A DNA stretch of 64,000 nt from Martelella limonii (GCF_013344475.1 NZ_JABUOU010000001.1:496001-560000); one strand, 5' to 3'; counted from the first letter of the stretch, positions 11,720 through 21,348 are shown. The notes: generated by a model from the sequence alone, not told the origin. Program-made: numbers and translations.

Positions 11720-13390
11720 ATGACTGATGAAATCGGACATGACACGGCGCCTGCCACACGGCGCGACCATGGCGAACAGCAGGGCGCGCCGATTATCGAT
11801 GCGCGCCATGTCGCCGTCGATATCGAAGTCGAGGACGGCACGGTCAATGCCGTGCGCGATGTCTCCTTTCAGCTCTATCGCGGGGAGACCATCGCGATCG
11901 TCGGCGAATCCGGCTCCGGAAAATCCGTCACCGCCCGCACCATCATGGGGCTGTTGCCAAAGCGGGCACGCGTCGGCAAGGGCGCAACAATCACCTATGA
12001 CGGCGCGGATGTGCTGAAGTTTTCCGAGAAGCAGCGCCGCCAGATGCGCGGCGCGCGGATATCGATGATCTTCCAGGAGCCGATGAGTTCGCTGAACCCG
12101 ATCTACACGATCGGTGCGCAGATCGTCGAGGCCATCCAGACCCATCGCCGCGTCAGCCGCAAGGATGCGGAGGCCGAGACGCTGGAACTTCTGAGGCAGG
12201 TGCAGATCCCCGAACCTGAAGCCCGGCTGAAGCAGTACCCGCACCAGCTTTCCGGCGGCCAGCGCCAGCGCGTCATGATCGCGATGGCGCTGGCCAACAA
12301 GCCGGACGTGCTGATTGCCGATGAACCGACGACCGCGCTCGACGTCACCGTTCAGGCGCAGATCCTCGGGCTCATCCGGGAGCTGCAGCTGGAGCTCGGC
12401 ATGGCCGTCATCCTCATCACCCACGACCTGACGGTGGTCAAGCACTTCTCGGACTATGTCTATGTGATGAGCAAGGGCGTGGTGCGCGAGCACAATACAA
12501 CGAAGGCGCTGTTTGCCGATCCGCGCCATCCTTACACGCAGAAGCTTCTGGGCTCCGAGCCATCCGGCGAGGCGAACGCGCTTCCCGAGGGATCGCCGAT
12601 GATACTGGAGGGCAGGGATGTGCGCGTCGCATTCACGCTGAAGACCGGCACATTCTTCAAGTCGAGCTACAGCGAGCTCCTGGCCGTCAACGATCTGTCG
12701 ATCGCCCTGCGCAAGCACGAGACCCTCGGGCTGGTGGGCGAAAGCGGGTCCGGCAAGACCACGTTCGGCCAGGCGCTGATGCGGCTGATCCATTCCGATG
12801 GCGGCGCGGTCCTGTTCGACGGCGAGCATATCGAAGGGCATTCGCGTGACCAGATGCGGCCGCTGCGTTCCCGTATGCAGGTGGTGTTCCAGGACCCGTT
12901 CTCATCGCTCAATCCGCGCATGACGATCGGCCAGATCATCGAGGAAGGGCTGATCGTCAACGGCATCGGGTCGTCCGGCAAGGACCGCAACGAGCGGGTG
13001 CGCGATGCACTTGTCGATGCCGGCCTGCCGGGCTCGATCACCCACCGGTTTCCGCACGAGTTTTCCGGCGGTCAGCGCCAGCGCATCGCCATTGCACGCG
13101 CGGTGGCGCTGGAGCCGGAATTCATCCTGCTCGATGAGCCGACCTCGGCGCTCGATCTTTCCGTCCAGGCCCAGATCATCGAGCTTCTGCGCAAGCTCCA
13201 GCGGGAACGGGGCCTGAGCTATCTCTTCATCTCGCATGACCTGAAGGTCGTGCGAGCGCTATGCCACCGTGTCTGCGTGATGCAGCACGGCCAAATCGTC
13301 GAACAGGGCCCGGTGCGCGATGTGCTGGAAAACCCGCAGACAGAATATACGAAGCGGCTGGTCAAGGCCGCTTTCGAAGTTGCCGCCTGA
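11720..13390 (+). CDS. ABC importer ATPase with two fused nucleotide-binding domains (OppD-OppF type)
   Basis: Cytoplasmic ATPase, 556 residues, carrying both nucleotide-binding domains in one chain. The first has Walker A GESGSGKS (62-69), signature LSGGQRQR and Walker [13 protein letters not shown]. The second has Walker A GESGSGKT (about 340), signature FSGGQRQR and [12 protein letters not shown]. Each domain ends with the oppD/F-type C-terminal extension ([22 protein letters not shown]). The ATG after GAAGGAG is chosen; an upstream in-frame start overlaps the permease gene. It powers the importer encoded just upstream and is followed, 17 bases later, by the second GH4 gene. Confidence 0.94.
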   Translation: MTDEIGHDTAPATRRDHGEQQGAPIIDARHVAVDIEVEDGTVNAVRDVSFQLYRGETIAIVGESGSGKSVTARTIMGLLPKRARVGKGATITYDGADVLKFSEKQRRQMRGARISMIFQEPMSSLNPIYTIGAQIVEAIQTHRRVSRKDAEAETLELLRQVQIPEPEARLKQYPHQLSGGQRQRVMIAMALANKPDVLIADEPTTALDVTVQAQILGLIRELQLELGMAVILITHDLTVVKHFSDYVYVMSKGVVREHNTTKALFADPRHPYTQKLLGSEPSGEANALPEGSPMILEGRDVRVAFTLKTGTFFKSSYSELLAVNDLSIALRKHETLGLVGESGSGKTTFGQALMRLIHSDGGAVLFDGEHIEGHSRDQMRPLRSRMQVVFQDPFSSLNPRMTIGQIIEEGLIVNGIGSSGKDRNERVRDALVDAGLPGSITHRFPHEFSGGQRQRIAIARAVALEPEFILLDEPTSALDLSVQAQIIELLRKLQRERGLSYLFISHDLKVVRALCHRVCVMQHGQIVEQGPVRDVLENPQTEYTKRLVKAAFEVAA

Positions 13391-13407
13391 ATTTGAGGAA
13401 TTCAAAC

Positions 13408-14781
13408 ATGACAAGACAACCAAAAATCACCTTCATCGGCGCCGGTTCCACCGTCTTCATGAAGAATATCATCGGCGATGCGTTGCAGCGTCCGGCTCTG
13501 AAGGACGCATCCATCGCACTGATGGACCTCAATCAAGAGCGTCTGGCGGAAAGCGAAATCGTCGCCGGCAAGCTTGCGAAGACGCTCGGGTCGAAGGCCA
13601 AGATCACGACCCACACCAATCAGCGCGCAGCACTCGACGGCGCCGATTTCGTCGTTGTCGCCTTCCAGATCGGCGGTTACGAACCCTGCACCGTCACCGA
13701 TTTCGAAGTGCCGAAGAAATATGGCCTCCGGCAGACCATTGCCGATACGCTGGGCGTTGGCGGCATCATGCGCGGTCTTAGAACCGTGCCGCATCTCTGG
13801 TCGATCTGTGAGGACATGATGCAGGTTTGCCCGAATGCCATCCTGCTGCAATATGTGAACCCGATGGCGATCAACACCTGGGCGATTGCGGAAAAATATC
13901 CGAAGATCAAACAGGTCGGTCTCTGCCATTCGGTGCAGGGCACGGCCGGCGAACTGGCGCGCGATCTCGATATCCCTTACGAGGAAATCCGTTACCGCTC
14001 CGCCGGCATCAACCACATGGCGTTCTTCCTGAAATTCGAGCATCGTCAGAAAGACGGCAGCTACCGCGATCTCTATCCCGATCTGCTGCGCGGCTACCGT
14101 GAAGGTCGGTTCCCGAAACCGTCCAGCTGGAACCCGCGCTGCCCCAACAAGGTGCGCTATGAGATGCTGACGCGGCTTGGCTATTTCGTGACCGAAAGCT
14201 CGGAGCATTTTGCCGAGTATACGCCCTATTTCATCAAGGAAGGCCGCGAGGACCTGATCGAGAAGTTCGGCATTCCGCTGGATGAATATCCGGTGCGCTG
14301 CGTGGAGCAGATCGCGAAATGGAAGGATCAGGCCGAGGAATACAGGAAGGCGGATGAAATCAAGGTCGAGCAGAGCAAGGAATACGCTTCTTCGATCATG
14401 AATTCCGTCTGGACCGGAGAGCCCTCCGTGATCTACGGCAATGTCCGCAACAATGGCTGCATCACGTCGCTGCCGGAGAACTGCGCTGCCGAAGTGCCCT
14501 GCCTTGTGGATGCATCGGGCATCCAGCCGACCTTTGTCGGCGATCTGCCCCCGCAGTTGACGGCGCTGATCCGCACCAACATCAATGTCCAGGAGTTGAC
14601 GGTTTCGGCCCTCGTCAACGAAAATCGGGAACATCTCTACCATGCCGCGATGATGGATCCGCATACGGCCGCCGAGCTCGATCTCGACCAGATCTGGTCG
14701 CTCGTCGATGACCTGCTGGCAGCCCATCATGACTGGATCCCGGAATGGGCGCGTGTGGAACGGCAGGCGCGCTCGGCCTGA
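13408..14781 (+). CDS. GH4 alpha-galactosidase (MelA/AglA-like, AgaL2-like)
   Basis: NAD/Mn-dependent alpha-galactosidase of family GH4, 457 residues. It shows ITFIGAGSTVFMKNI (7-21), LQYVNPMAINTWA (148-160), and metal ligands Cys173 (GLCHSVQG) and His203 (GINHMAFF). These positions match the MelA/AglA group much better than the first GH4 protein does. The ATG 17 bases after the ATPase stop has an AGGAA ribosome site; the longer in-frame extension reads through the ATPase end. The last gene of the operon, followed by a strong terminator. The two GH4 enzymes are only distantly alike, so they probably split substrates rather than duplicate one activity. Confidence 0.92.
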   Translation: MTRQPKITFIGAGSTVFMKNIIGDALQRPALKDASIALMDLNQERLAESEIVAGKLAKTLGSKAKITTHTNQRAALDGADFVVVAFQIGGYEPCTVTDFEVPKKYGLRQTIADTLGVGGIMRGLRTVPHLWSICEDMMQVCPNAILLQYVNPMAINTWAIAEKYPKIKQVGLCHSVQGTAGELARDLDIPYEEIRYRSAGINHMAFFLKFEHRQKDGSYRDLYPDLLRGYREGRFPKPSSWNPRCPNKVRYEMLTRLGYFVTESSEHFAEYTPYFIKEGREDLIEKFGIPLDEYPVRCVEQIAKWKDQAEEYRKADEIKVEQSKEYASSIMNSVWTGEPSVIYGNVRNNGCITSLPENCAAEVPCLVDASGIQPTFVGDLPPQLTALIRTNINVQELTVSALVNENREHLYHAAMMDPHTAAELDLDQIWSLVDDLLAAHHDWIPEWARVERQARSA

Positions 14782-14962
14782 GGCTGATCGACCGGTTCAG
14801 CCGCGAGGGCAGGGGCGACAAAAAGCACAATGCAGCCAGGTGGAAACACCTGACTGCTTGAAAATGCTTCGAAACGATGAGGCAGATCGTCTTGGCGTTT
14901 CCGTGACGCGCAAAGGCGAATGCGCCGTGTCCATCTGTATCGGAACCCACGAGCCGGTTTCA

Positions 14963-15000
14963 GACCGCCCCCCTTTCAAGGCGGGGCGGTCTTTCTTTTC
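14963..15000 (+). terminator. Rho-independent terminator of the alpha-galactoside operon
   Basis: The nine-base arms GACCGCCCC (14963-14971) and GGGGCGGTC (14983-14991) are perfectly complementary, with a further CCTT/AAGG pairing inside the loop. They are followed by TTTCTTTTC. The T-rich tract lies only on the plus-strand side, so it ends transcripts coming from the second GH4 gene. It lies in the 338-base gene-free stretch 14782-15119, in which nothing else is recognisable. Confidence 0.85.
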
Positions 15001-15119
15001 AAGCCCGCTGCTTCTTCCATGCGCGCGTTCTTGGGGCATCAGCAAGACGTTCCGTCGCCTCGATCGCATGGCTTGCGGCGTGGCGGGGCGGCGAGATTAG
15101 AGCGCGATCAGGCCGCTTC

Positions 15120-16277
15120 TCAGGAATGCGCCTTTGCCTTGTCGACGGCCTGTCGGTCGCCGGCGTTTGCGCGAGGCGCGTCGAGAAGTCCCATCAGCCG
15201 TTCTGTGTCGATCGCGCGGCAGGTGCCGACGGCGGGGCGGGCGAGCGGCACATCGGTCGCGGCGCAGAGTGCGTTCAGGATCGCTTCGTCCACGGCTTCG
15301 ACCGCGGCGAGATAGACCGGATCGAGAAGCTCGTCGTTCAGCATTGTCATCGTCCGCCATGGGCCCGAAAGCTGCGGCAGCGCCATGGCGTTGGCGGTTG
15401 AAAATGCCAGAAAGATATCGCCGGAATTGTTGCCGCCCGGTGTGCCGGACCTGCTGATGCCGATCGAGGCGCGGCGCGACAACCGTTCCAGTTGACCGGG
15501 CGAGAGCGGCAGATCGGTCGCGAGCACGACGATGATCGAGCCGCGCTCGGTCTGCATGTCGGGGATCCGGTCTTCATTCATGCTTTGCCCGACGCGCTTT
15601 CCCGCGACCGTGAGCCAGGGCCTGAGCCCATGATTGGCCTGAACGAGCGTGCCGACCGTGAAGGACTTTCCGTCGATCTCGACGATGCGGGAAGCCGTTC
15701 CCGTGCCGCCCTTGAACTCATAGCAGATCATGCCCGCGCCACCGCCGGTATTGCCTTCTGCGACCGGTCCCGGTTTTGCGGCGTCGATGGCGGCGCGCGC
15801 GTGCTCCTCGCGGATGTGCAGGCCGTTGATGTCGTTCAGCACGCCATCATAGGTCTCGGCGACAACAGGCATGGCCCACAGATGCGCGTTTTCCCAATGC
15901 GCGCCATAGGTCTCGATCATCCAGCGCACGGTGGCATGGTGAACGATCCCGACGGAATGGGAGTTCGTCAGCATCACGGGGCCGCAGAACCATCCGCCAT
16001 CGCGCACCCAATGGGCGCCGGTCATTTCGCCATTGCCATTGAGGCTGAACTGGCCCGCGAAGACAGGCCGCGGAACCGGATCGCGGCCGCGCGGCAGGAT
16101 CGCTGTCACGCCGGTCTGGACGGGAATGCCGCGCGAGGCGAGCGCCGGGTCCTCGGACGACAGAAGTTCCACCGTGCCGACCTCGATGCCCGGGATGTCT
16201 GTGATCGCGTTGAGCGGTCCCGGCTGGCCCTGCAGCGGGATGCCGAGCGCGCGCGCGCGGAGCTTGGAGGTCGTCAT
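15120..16277 (-). CDS. P1-family aminopeptidase, DmpA/BapA-like (S58)
   Basis: Member of the self-processing N-terminal-nucleophile aminopeptidases (D-aminopeptidase DmpA, beta-aminopeptidase BapA), 385 residues. The probable autocleavage/nucleophile site is Ser285 within GGNNSGDIFLAFSTAN. The conserved GNTGGGAGM segment and VGTLVQANHG are also present. No signal peptide is visible, so it is cytoplasmic. Its ATG overlaps the stop of the permease gene by four bases (ATGA), making it the last gene of the Pot-type operon. This arrangement suggests that the imported compound is a small peptide or amide later hydrolysed by this enzyme; that link is inferred. The exact substrate class (D-, beta- or ordinary L-peptides) cannot be read from the sequence. 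Confidence 0.88.
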   Translation of the reverse strand: MTTSKLRARALGIPLQGQPGPLNAITDIPGIEVGTVELLSSEDPALASRGIPVQTGVTAILPRGRDPVPRPVFAGQFSLNGNGEMTGAHWVRDGGWFCGPVMLTNSHSVGIVHHATVRWMIETYGAHWENAHLWAMPVVAETYDGVLNDINGLHIREEHARAAIDAAKPGPVAEGNTGGGAGMICYEFKGGTGTASRIVEIDGKSFTVGTLVQANHGLRPWLTVAGKRVGQSMNEDRIPDMQTERGSIIVVLATDLPLSPGQLERLSRRASIGISRSGTPGGNNSGDIFLAFSTANAMALPQLSGPWRTMTMLNDELLDPVYLAAVEAVDEAILNALCAATDVPLARPAVGTCRAIDTERLMGLLDAPRANAGDRQAVDKAKAHS

Positions 16278-17089
16278 TGTTTTCTCGATCTGAAATAGAG
16301 GCCGATTGCGGCAATCATGATGGTGAAGACCAGCATCGACGTCGCGATGGCATTGATCTCGGGTTTGATGCCCCGTCGAAGCATGCCCCAGATGTGAATT
16401 GGCAGGGTCGTGTCGCCCGGCCCGGCGATAAAATAGGTGATGACGAGATCGTCCATCGAAATGATGAAGGCGAGCAGGGCAGCCCCCATCACACCCGGGG
16501 CAATCGAGGGAAGCGTAACGCGCAGGAACGTCTGACGCGGCGTGGCGCCAAGATCGGCGGAGGCTTCCTCCAGCGCCATGTCGGTATGGGCGAGCCGCGC
16601 GGAAACAGTGACGAAGACATAGGAAATGAGAAAGGTGCAGTGGCCGATGATGATCGTCACGGTCGACAGGTTCATGCCGATGGTGACGAAGAAGATCAGA
16701 AGCGCGATGCCGAGAACGATATCGGGCATGACCATCGGGACGACAAGCAGCGTGTTGTACATCCAGGCGAGGCGGAACCTGTAGCGGGCGACGGCAATTG
16801 CGAGTGCCGTTCCGGCGATCGTCGAGATGAGCGCGGTGGACGATGCAACGGTCAGGCTGGTGTAGATCGAGGCATAGAGCTGCGCACGGCTGTCGATATA
16901 TGTCGAACTGTCGGCGATATGGGTCTCGAAACCGAAGATGAGTCGGTACCAGTCGAAGGTGAAGCCATCCCAGATCATCATGTTGACCGGGTTGGCATTG
17001 AACGAGAAAATGACCACGAACAGGATCGGCAGGTAGACAAAGGCCATGAATGTCAGGCCATAGAGGGTGAGCAGACGAGATTGTTTCAC
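16274..17089 (-). CDS. ABC importer permease, PotC type
   Basis: Inner-membrane permease of 271 residues, PotC/YdcV-like. TM1 is LLTLYGLTFMAFVYLPILFVV, and the EAA coupling loop reads LEEASADLGATPRQTFLRVTLP (about 182-203). The GTG whose last bases overlap the TGA of the PotB-type gene is taken as the start because the conserved N-terminus begins there. A much longer in-frame extension reads antisense-like through the upstream permease and is not real. Works with the PotB-type partner and the PotA-type ATPase of the same operon. Confidence 0.9.
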   Translation of the reverse strand: MKQSRLLTLYGLTFMAFVYLPILFVVIFSFNANPVNMMIWDGFTFDWYRLIFGFETHIADSSTYIDSRAQLYASIYTSLTVASSTALISTIAGTALAIAVARYRFRLAWMYNTLLVVPMVMPDIVLGIALLIFFVTIGMNLSTVTIIIGHCTFLISYVFVTVSARLAHTDMALEEASADLGATPRQTFLRVTLPSIAPGVMGAALLAFIISMDDLVITYFIAGPGDTTLPIHIWGMLRRGIKPEINAIATSMLVFTIMIAAIGLYFRSRKQ

Positions 17090-17973
17090 CGTGATGCCTC
17101 CCCGCGTCTCGAGAGCTTCAGCTGGACGACCAGCAGAATGAGGATGGCCGCCATGACGAGCATGGCCAGGGCCGCTCCGAACGGCCAGTTCCGCGCCGAC
17201 AGGAATTGCTGCTCGATCAGATTGCCGATCATCACCACCTTCGCCCCGCCGAGTACCGAAGGCACGATGAAGTTGCCGAAAGCAGGGATGAAGGTGATCA
17301 CCGACCCGCCGGCGATGCCTGGCAGCGTGGCGGGCAGGATGATCCGCCGGAATGTCTGAAAGCGGTTTGCACCAAGATCGGCGGAAGCCTCGATCAGGCT
17401 GCCGTCCAGTTTCTCGACCGAGGCGTAAACCGGCAGGAACATGAATGGAATGAAGACATATGTCATGCCGATGATGACCGCGAAATCGGTGTAGAGGAAC
17501 TCGATGGGCTCGCTGGTGAGACCGAGCCCCATCAGCGCCTGGTTCAGGAAACCCGTCGGCCGCAGGATCAGCACCCAGGCAAACAGACGAACGATCAGGC
17601 TGACGAAGAACGGCAGCGTGACCAGGAAAATGCTGACTTCCTTCAGCGCAGGCCGCATCCGGCTGACCCAGAAGGCGGCAGGGTAGCTCACGAGCAGCGT
17701 GGTCAGCACGGTGAGGGCCGCCAATCGCAATGACCGTAGGAATATCCAGAGATAGACCGGATCGAACTTCTCGTACTTGGTATCTGCCCAGCCGAGAATG
17801 CGGCCGTAATTGAGATGGAAGAATTTCCATTCGACGCCGCCGTACAGGCCCGGCGTGAGAAACGAGTAGACCAGCATGATCGCGAGCGGCGTGAAAAAGA
17901 ACACCAGAAGGAAGACGGTCGGCACGCTCAGCAAACCGAACAGTGAAAGCGAGGAACGGGTCGAGAGTTTCAT
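17086..17973 (-). CDS. ABC importer permease, PotB type
   Basis: Inner-membrane permease of 295 residues, PotB/YdcU-like. The first helix is LLSVPTVFLLVFFFTPLAIML, followed by a periplasmic loop and five more helices. The coupling loop is LIEASADLGANRFQTFRRIILP (about 214-235). Its start overlaps the end of the ATPase gene by four bases and its stop overlaps the PotC-type start, so translation of the operon is tightly coupled. Cargo is probably a polyamine, opine-like or peptide-derived cation; the terminal aminopeptidase gene argues for the last. Confidence 0.92.
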   Translation of the reverse strand: MKLSTRSSLSLFGLLSVPTVFLLVFFFTPLAIMLVYSFLTPGLYGGVEWKFFHLNYGRILGWADTKYEKFDPVYLWIFLRSLRLAALTVLTTLLVSYPAAFWVSRMRPALKEVSIFLVTLPFFVSLIVRLFAWVLILRPTGFLNQALMGLGLTSEPIEFLYTDFAVIIGMTYVFIPFMFLPVYASVEKLDGSLIEASADLGANRFQTFRRIILPATLPGIAGGSVITFIPAFGNFIVPSVLGGAKVVMIGNLIEQQFLSARNWPFGAALAMLVMAAILILLVVQLKLSRRGEASR

Positions 17974-19028
17974 GCTTGCTCCGGCACAAAATGGAACTGG
18001 CCGGGCTCGGCATGCAGCGTGATACTGACGCCGGGTTCGATGGTCCTTTCGCTGGCGCGCACCAGTGCCTGGATCGTCCCGAGGGCGGCGTTTTCGATCT
18101 CGAGCGTATAGTCCTTGCCGCTGTAATAGCTTTCCCTGACGACGCCTGAGAATGCGAGCGTGTTGTCGCCATGTCCGTCAAGCGAGAGCGCTTCGGGCCG
18201 GATCATCAGTGTGGCCTTGTCGCAGCCAAGATCGCAGGAAACGGTCTGACCGTCAGAGAGCCTTGCCGTCCCTGAGGCCACATCAACCGGGAAGAGATTG
18301 CTCTCGCCCAGGAATTTTGCGGCAAACAGGTTGACCGGACGCCGGTAGAGTTCCTCCGGCTTTCCAAGCTGCTGGATCTTCCCGTTTGCAAGAACAGCAA
18401 TCCGGTCCGACATCGTAAGCGCTTCTTCCTGGTCATGGGTCACGAAGATGAAGCCGATGCCGAGTTCCGACTGGAGGTTCTTCAATTCCTTCTGCATCTT
18501 CTGCCGCAGGTTTTTATCGAGCGCGGAAAGCGGCTCGTCGAGGAGCAGAAGTTTCGGTTTCGCAATGAGCGCGCGCGCCAGCGCGACACGCTGCTGCTGC
18601 CCCCCGGACAACTGCCCGATACTGCGCCTTTCAAGACCGCCAAGGCCGACAAGTTCCAGGATTGCGCCGACCCGGCTTGCGGTTTCCCTGCGATCCGTTC
18701 CTGCAACCTCGAGCGCATAGGCCACGTTCTTTCCGACGCTGAGATGCGGAAACAGCGCGTATTTCTGGAACACGGTGTTGACCGGTCTTCGATAGGCCGG
18801 CATGTCGGTGACGACCATGCCGTCAACCGCCACATCGCCCTTGTCGAGGCTTTCAAAGCCGGAAACGGTGCGCAGCATCGTGGTCTTGCCGCAACCGGAT
18901 GGTCCAAGCAGCGTCAAAAACTCGGATGACGAAACCTTCAGGGAGACGTCATCCAGCGCGGTGATGGTGCCGCCCTCGGGCGTGCGATAGGACTTGCTTG
19001 CCTTGAAGATTTCGAGAAGCGGTTGCAT
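17970..19028 (-). CDS. ABC importer ATPase, PotA type
   Basis: Nucleotide-binding subunit, 352 residues. Walker A is GPSGCGKT (about 42-49), the signature is LSGGQQQRV, Walker B is LLLLDEPLSALD, and there is a C-terminal TOBE domain (LMIRPEALSLDG onward). Shares a four-base overlap with the PotB-type permease gene and follows the binding-protein gene by 55 bases. Energises the importer whose binding-protein gene appears frameshifted in this sequence. Confidence 0.93.
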   Translation of the reverse strand: MQPLLEIFKASKSYRTPEGGTITALDDVSLKVSSSEFLTLLGPSGCGKTTMLRTVSGFESLDKGDVAVDGMVVTDMPAYRRPVNTVFQKYALFPHLSVGKNVAYALEVAGTDRRETASRVGAILELVGLGGLERRSIGQLSGGQQQRVALARALIAKPKLLLLDEPLSALDKNLRQKMQKELKNLQSELGIGFIFVTHDQEEALTMSDRIAVLANGKIQQLGKPEELYRRPVNLFAAKFLGESNLFPVDVASGTARLSDGQTVSCDLGCDKATLMIRPEALSLDGHGDNTLAFSGVVRESYYSGKDYTLEIENAALGTIQALVRASERTIEPGVSITLHAEPGQFHFVPEQA

Positions 19029-19083
19029 GTCGGCCTTCCGTCATGGGTGGGCCGGGCGAGGTTCGTCCGGCCGCCATTTATGC

Positions 19084-20105
19084 TTACTGGGTGGTCTTGA
19101 TGCGGGTCCATTCGCGGTCGTAGAGCTGCAGGTCGCGACCGAGATCCTCGAAGATCTGAAGCTTGTCCAGAACGTCCTGTGGCGGATAGATCGTCGGATT
19201 GGAGGCAATCGCTTCCGGGATCAGCGACCGTGCCGGAACGTTCGGCGTCCCGTTCATCTGCTGCTCGACGTTCAGCGCCGCAATCTCGGGCTGGAGGTAG
19301 AACTGCAGGAAACGGATGGCGTTTTCCTTGTTGGGCGCGGATTCCAGAACGCACATGTCCTCCTGGTACATCGTCGCGCCTTCCTCCGGGATGATATAGC
19401 CCAGCACGTCCGGATGCTCGGCGACGAAGATGTTGGCGCCGACATACCAATGCGCGGCAGCAACGTCGCCCGAAATCACAAGGGGAATGGAATCGTAGGA
19501 AAAGGCCGAGACCGGTCCGATATGATCGATGATGTACTGTGCTGCGGCATCGACTTCGTCTTCGTCGGTGGAATTGACGGAGGTGCCGTTCATGATGTGG
19601 CCGATGCCGATGGTTTCGCGCAGGTCATCGAGCAGGATGATCTTCTTGTCCTTGTCGGCAAGCGCGAAAAGGTCCGCCCAGCCCTTGATGTCGCCGGCTT
19701 CGGCCTTGTTGTAGACGATGCCCACATTGCCGAATGCGTAAGGGAGGCAGTAGGCTGCATCCGGGTCGGTCTTTGCCCGGACGAATTGAGGATCGATGTT
19801 CTCGAAAGCAGGGTCGGTGCCGATGTCGGTCTTGGCGAGAAGGCCGAGCTTGAACATGATGTCGTGCATGTGGACCGATGGGAAGACGACGTCGTAACCG
19901 GTCGCGCCGGCCTGGATCTTCGCAAGCATTTCCTCGTTGGAGCCATAGGTGTCCAGCGTCACGTCTATGCCTGTCTCCTCCGTGAATTTCTCCAGGACGG
20001 CGGGTTGATATAGTCACCCCAATTGTAGAGGTGCAATTCCTCTGCGCCGGCCATTGCGGGCGCGAGTGCGGCGAGCGCCGCTACTGCCGTTCGTGCTATT
20101 CTCAT
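19084..20105 (-). pseudogene. ABC importer binding protein, PotD type, with a -1 frameshift near the N-terminus
   Basis: Spermidine/putrescine-type periplasmic binding protein (SBP family 1/8 group), about 340 residues if repaired. From the ATG at 20105 the frame gives a signal peptide (MRIARTAVAALAALAPAMAG) and then EELHLYNWGDYINP. It then breaks at about 20000-20004, where CCCGCCG stands where one more G is needed. Adding one base restores AVLEKFTEETGIDV and joins the long frame beginning with TLDTYGSNEEML. The rest, through VPARSLIPEAIASNPTIYPP, is intact, and the whole span is 3n-1 bases. This is either a true one-base loss that inactivates the importer or a sequencing error at a short C/G run. 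The intact downstream genes favour a recent event or an error. Confidence 0.85.
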
Positions 20106-20120
20106 TTCGGCTTCCCCTGA

Positions 20121-20238
20121 TTTCTGTTTCTGTGCTCAGAACCGATTGCATGCACATTTTCTGTGCGTGATGAACTATTGCGCAAAAAATCTGCATCGAT
20201 TATGACATTTAAGTCAAATGTTATTTTTCTGTCAGAAA
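20121..20238. promoter_or_regulatory. TTTCTG/CAGAA operator cluster in the divergent PotD/RpiR promoter
   Basis: The hexamer TTTCTG occurs at 20121, 20127, 20158 and 20226 in the plus orientation. Two copies face an inverted partner: TTTCTG-TGCT-CAGAA at 20127-20141 and the palindrome TTTCTGTCAGAAA at 20226-20238. A further inverted repeat, ACATTT-AAGTC-AAATGT, lies at 20205-20221. The region is AT-rich against its surroundings and separates the two start codons, so it most likely holds both promoters and the binding sites of the RpiR-type regulator. Confidence 0.5.
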
Positions 20239-20249
20239 TGGAGGCGGAG

Positions 20250-21113
20250 ATGGCAAGCGGTTTTGCTTCATATCCGGATGCAACTTTCGAGAGATTGACC
20301 GCAACGATCCGCAGCGAGATCCCCAATCTTCCGAAGCAGGAGGCCAAGGTTGCCCAATTCCTGCTTCTCAATCTCGGCTCCCTGTCCTTCGAGACCGGCA
20401 AGTCTATCGCCCAGAAGGCAAGGGTCTCCGAAGTGACGGTGGGGCGCGTATTGCGCCGCTTCGGTTGCGACGGCATGAAGGAACTGAAGGAGCTGCTGCG
20501 GCAGCGCTACTCCGTCTCCGGTACGGTTGCGAATAAGAAGGACGATATTTCAGCGCGTTGGCGCTCGACGTTGAATGCCGAGCTCGATGCGATCCGGACA
20601 GTGTTCGCCCAGTTGGACGGGCAGCTTTTCGAGGAGGCGACGCGGCGTCTTTCGAGCGCAGAGGAGGTGTTCGTCACGGGCTTCCAGACAGTCCGTGGCC
20701 TGGCGGAAGACGCGGCGCGACGGCTCTCCCTTGCACGCTCCCATGTTCGCTATCTTTCGCCCCATGATGGCATGCTGGCGGAATGGCTGTCATCGCCGGC
20801 GCCGGAAAACAGCTGCCTCTTGATGGTCGATGTCGTGCCCTATGCGGGCGAGGCGCAATCGCTGGCGCAATTGGCGCGCCAGCAGAACCGCAGTGTCGTT
20901 CTGGTCACGGACGAATATTGTCACTGGGCGAACGAGGTTGCGCATGCGACGCTGTTTGCGCCGTCATCGACGGGGCTGTTTCTTGAATCGACGCTGGGGC
21001 TGAATGTGGCGCTCGCGCTTTTGATTGACGGCGTTGCGCGTGCTTCACCTGACGACGCGCAGGCGCGGCTGCGGGAATGGAAAGGTTTGACGCGTCAGTT
21101 GAAGCTCTTTTGA
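20250..21113 (+). CDS. MurR/RpiR-family transcriptional regulator
   Basis: Regulator of 287 residues with an N-terminal RpiR helix-turn-helix (IPNLPKQEAKVAQFLL, then IAQKARVSEVTVGRVLRRFG) and a C-terminal SIS-like sugar/phosphosugar-binding domain (VFVTGFQTVRGLAEDAARRL onward). The ATG with GGAGG five bases upstream is preferred. Earlier in-frame starts exist up to 20163 but lack a ribosome site and would read across the operator region. Divergent from the Pot-type operon and probably its regulator. RpiR proteins paired with Pot-type importers and an aminopeptidase are common in rhizobia, so the effector need not be a sugar phosphate. Confidence 0.85.
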   Translation: MASGFASYPDATFERLTATIRSEIPNLPKQEAKVAQFLLLNLGSLSFETGKSIAQKARVSEVTVGRVLRRFGCDGMKELKELLRQRYSVSGTVANKKDDISARWRSTLNAELDAIRTVFAQLDGQLFEEATRRLSSAEEVFVTGFQTVRGLAEDAARRLSLARSHVRYLSPHDGMLAEWLSSPAPENSCLLMVDVVPYAGEAQSLAQLARQQNRSVVLVTDEYCHWANEVAHATLFAPSSTGLFLESTLGLNVALALLIDGVARASPDDAQARLREWKGLTRQLKLF

Positions 21114-21348
21114 CCGTTTTGCGCCGCACTCTCTCGGCAAGGTTGAAATGGCGTGCTGGGTCCGTTGCAATCTTGGTTTGACAAGTCATGGATGCAAGTT
21201 GAAATAGAAGGGGTCAATTGATCTGTTAAGGCGTGCTTGGCTCAGGGGTGTTTTCCTGCTGCGTTGATCGCGAGGCCGACGCCCCAATCATCGGGTGGCG
21301 GTCTCCGGATCATGCGCCGGCCGGCTTGACGGTCACAGTGAATTGCGA

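Noticed and set aside
16274-18181. 635-codon frame extending the PotC-type permease upstream
   Set aside because: The upper part reads through the PotB gene in the wrong frame; conserved sequence begins at the GTG at 17089.
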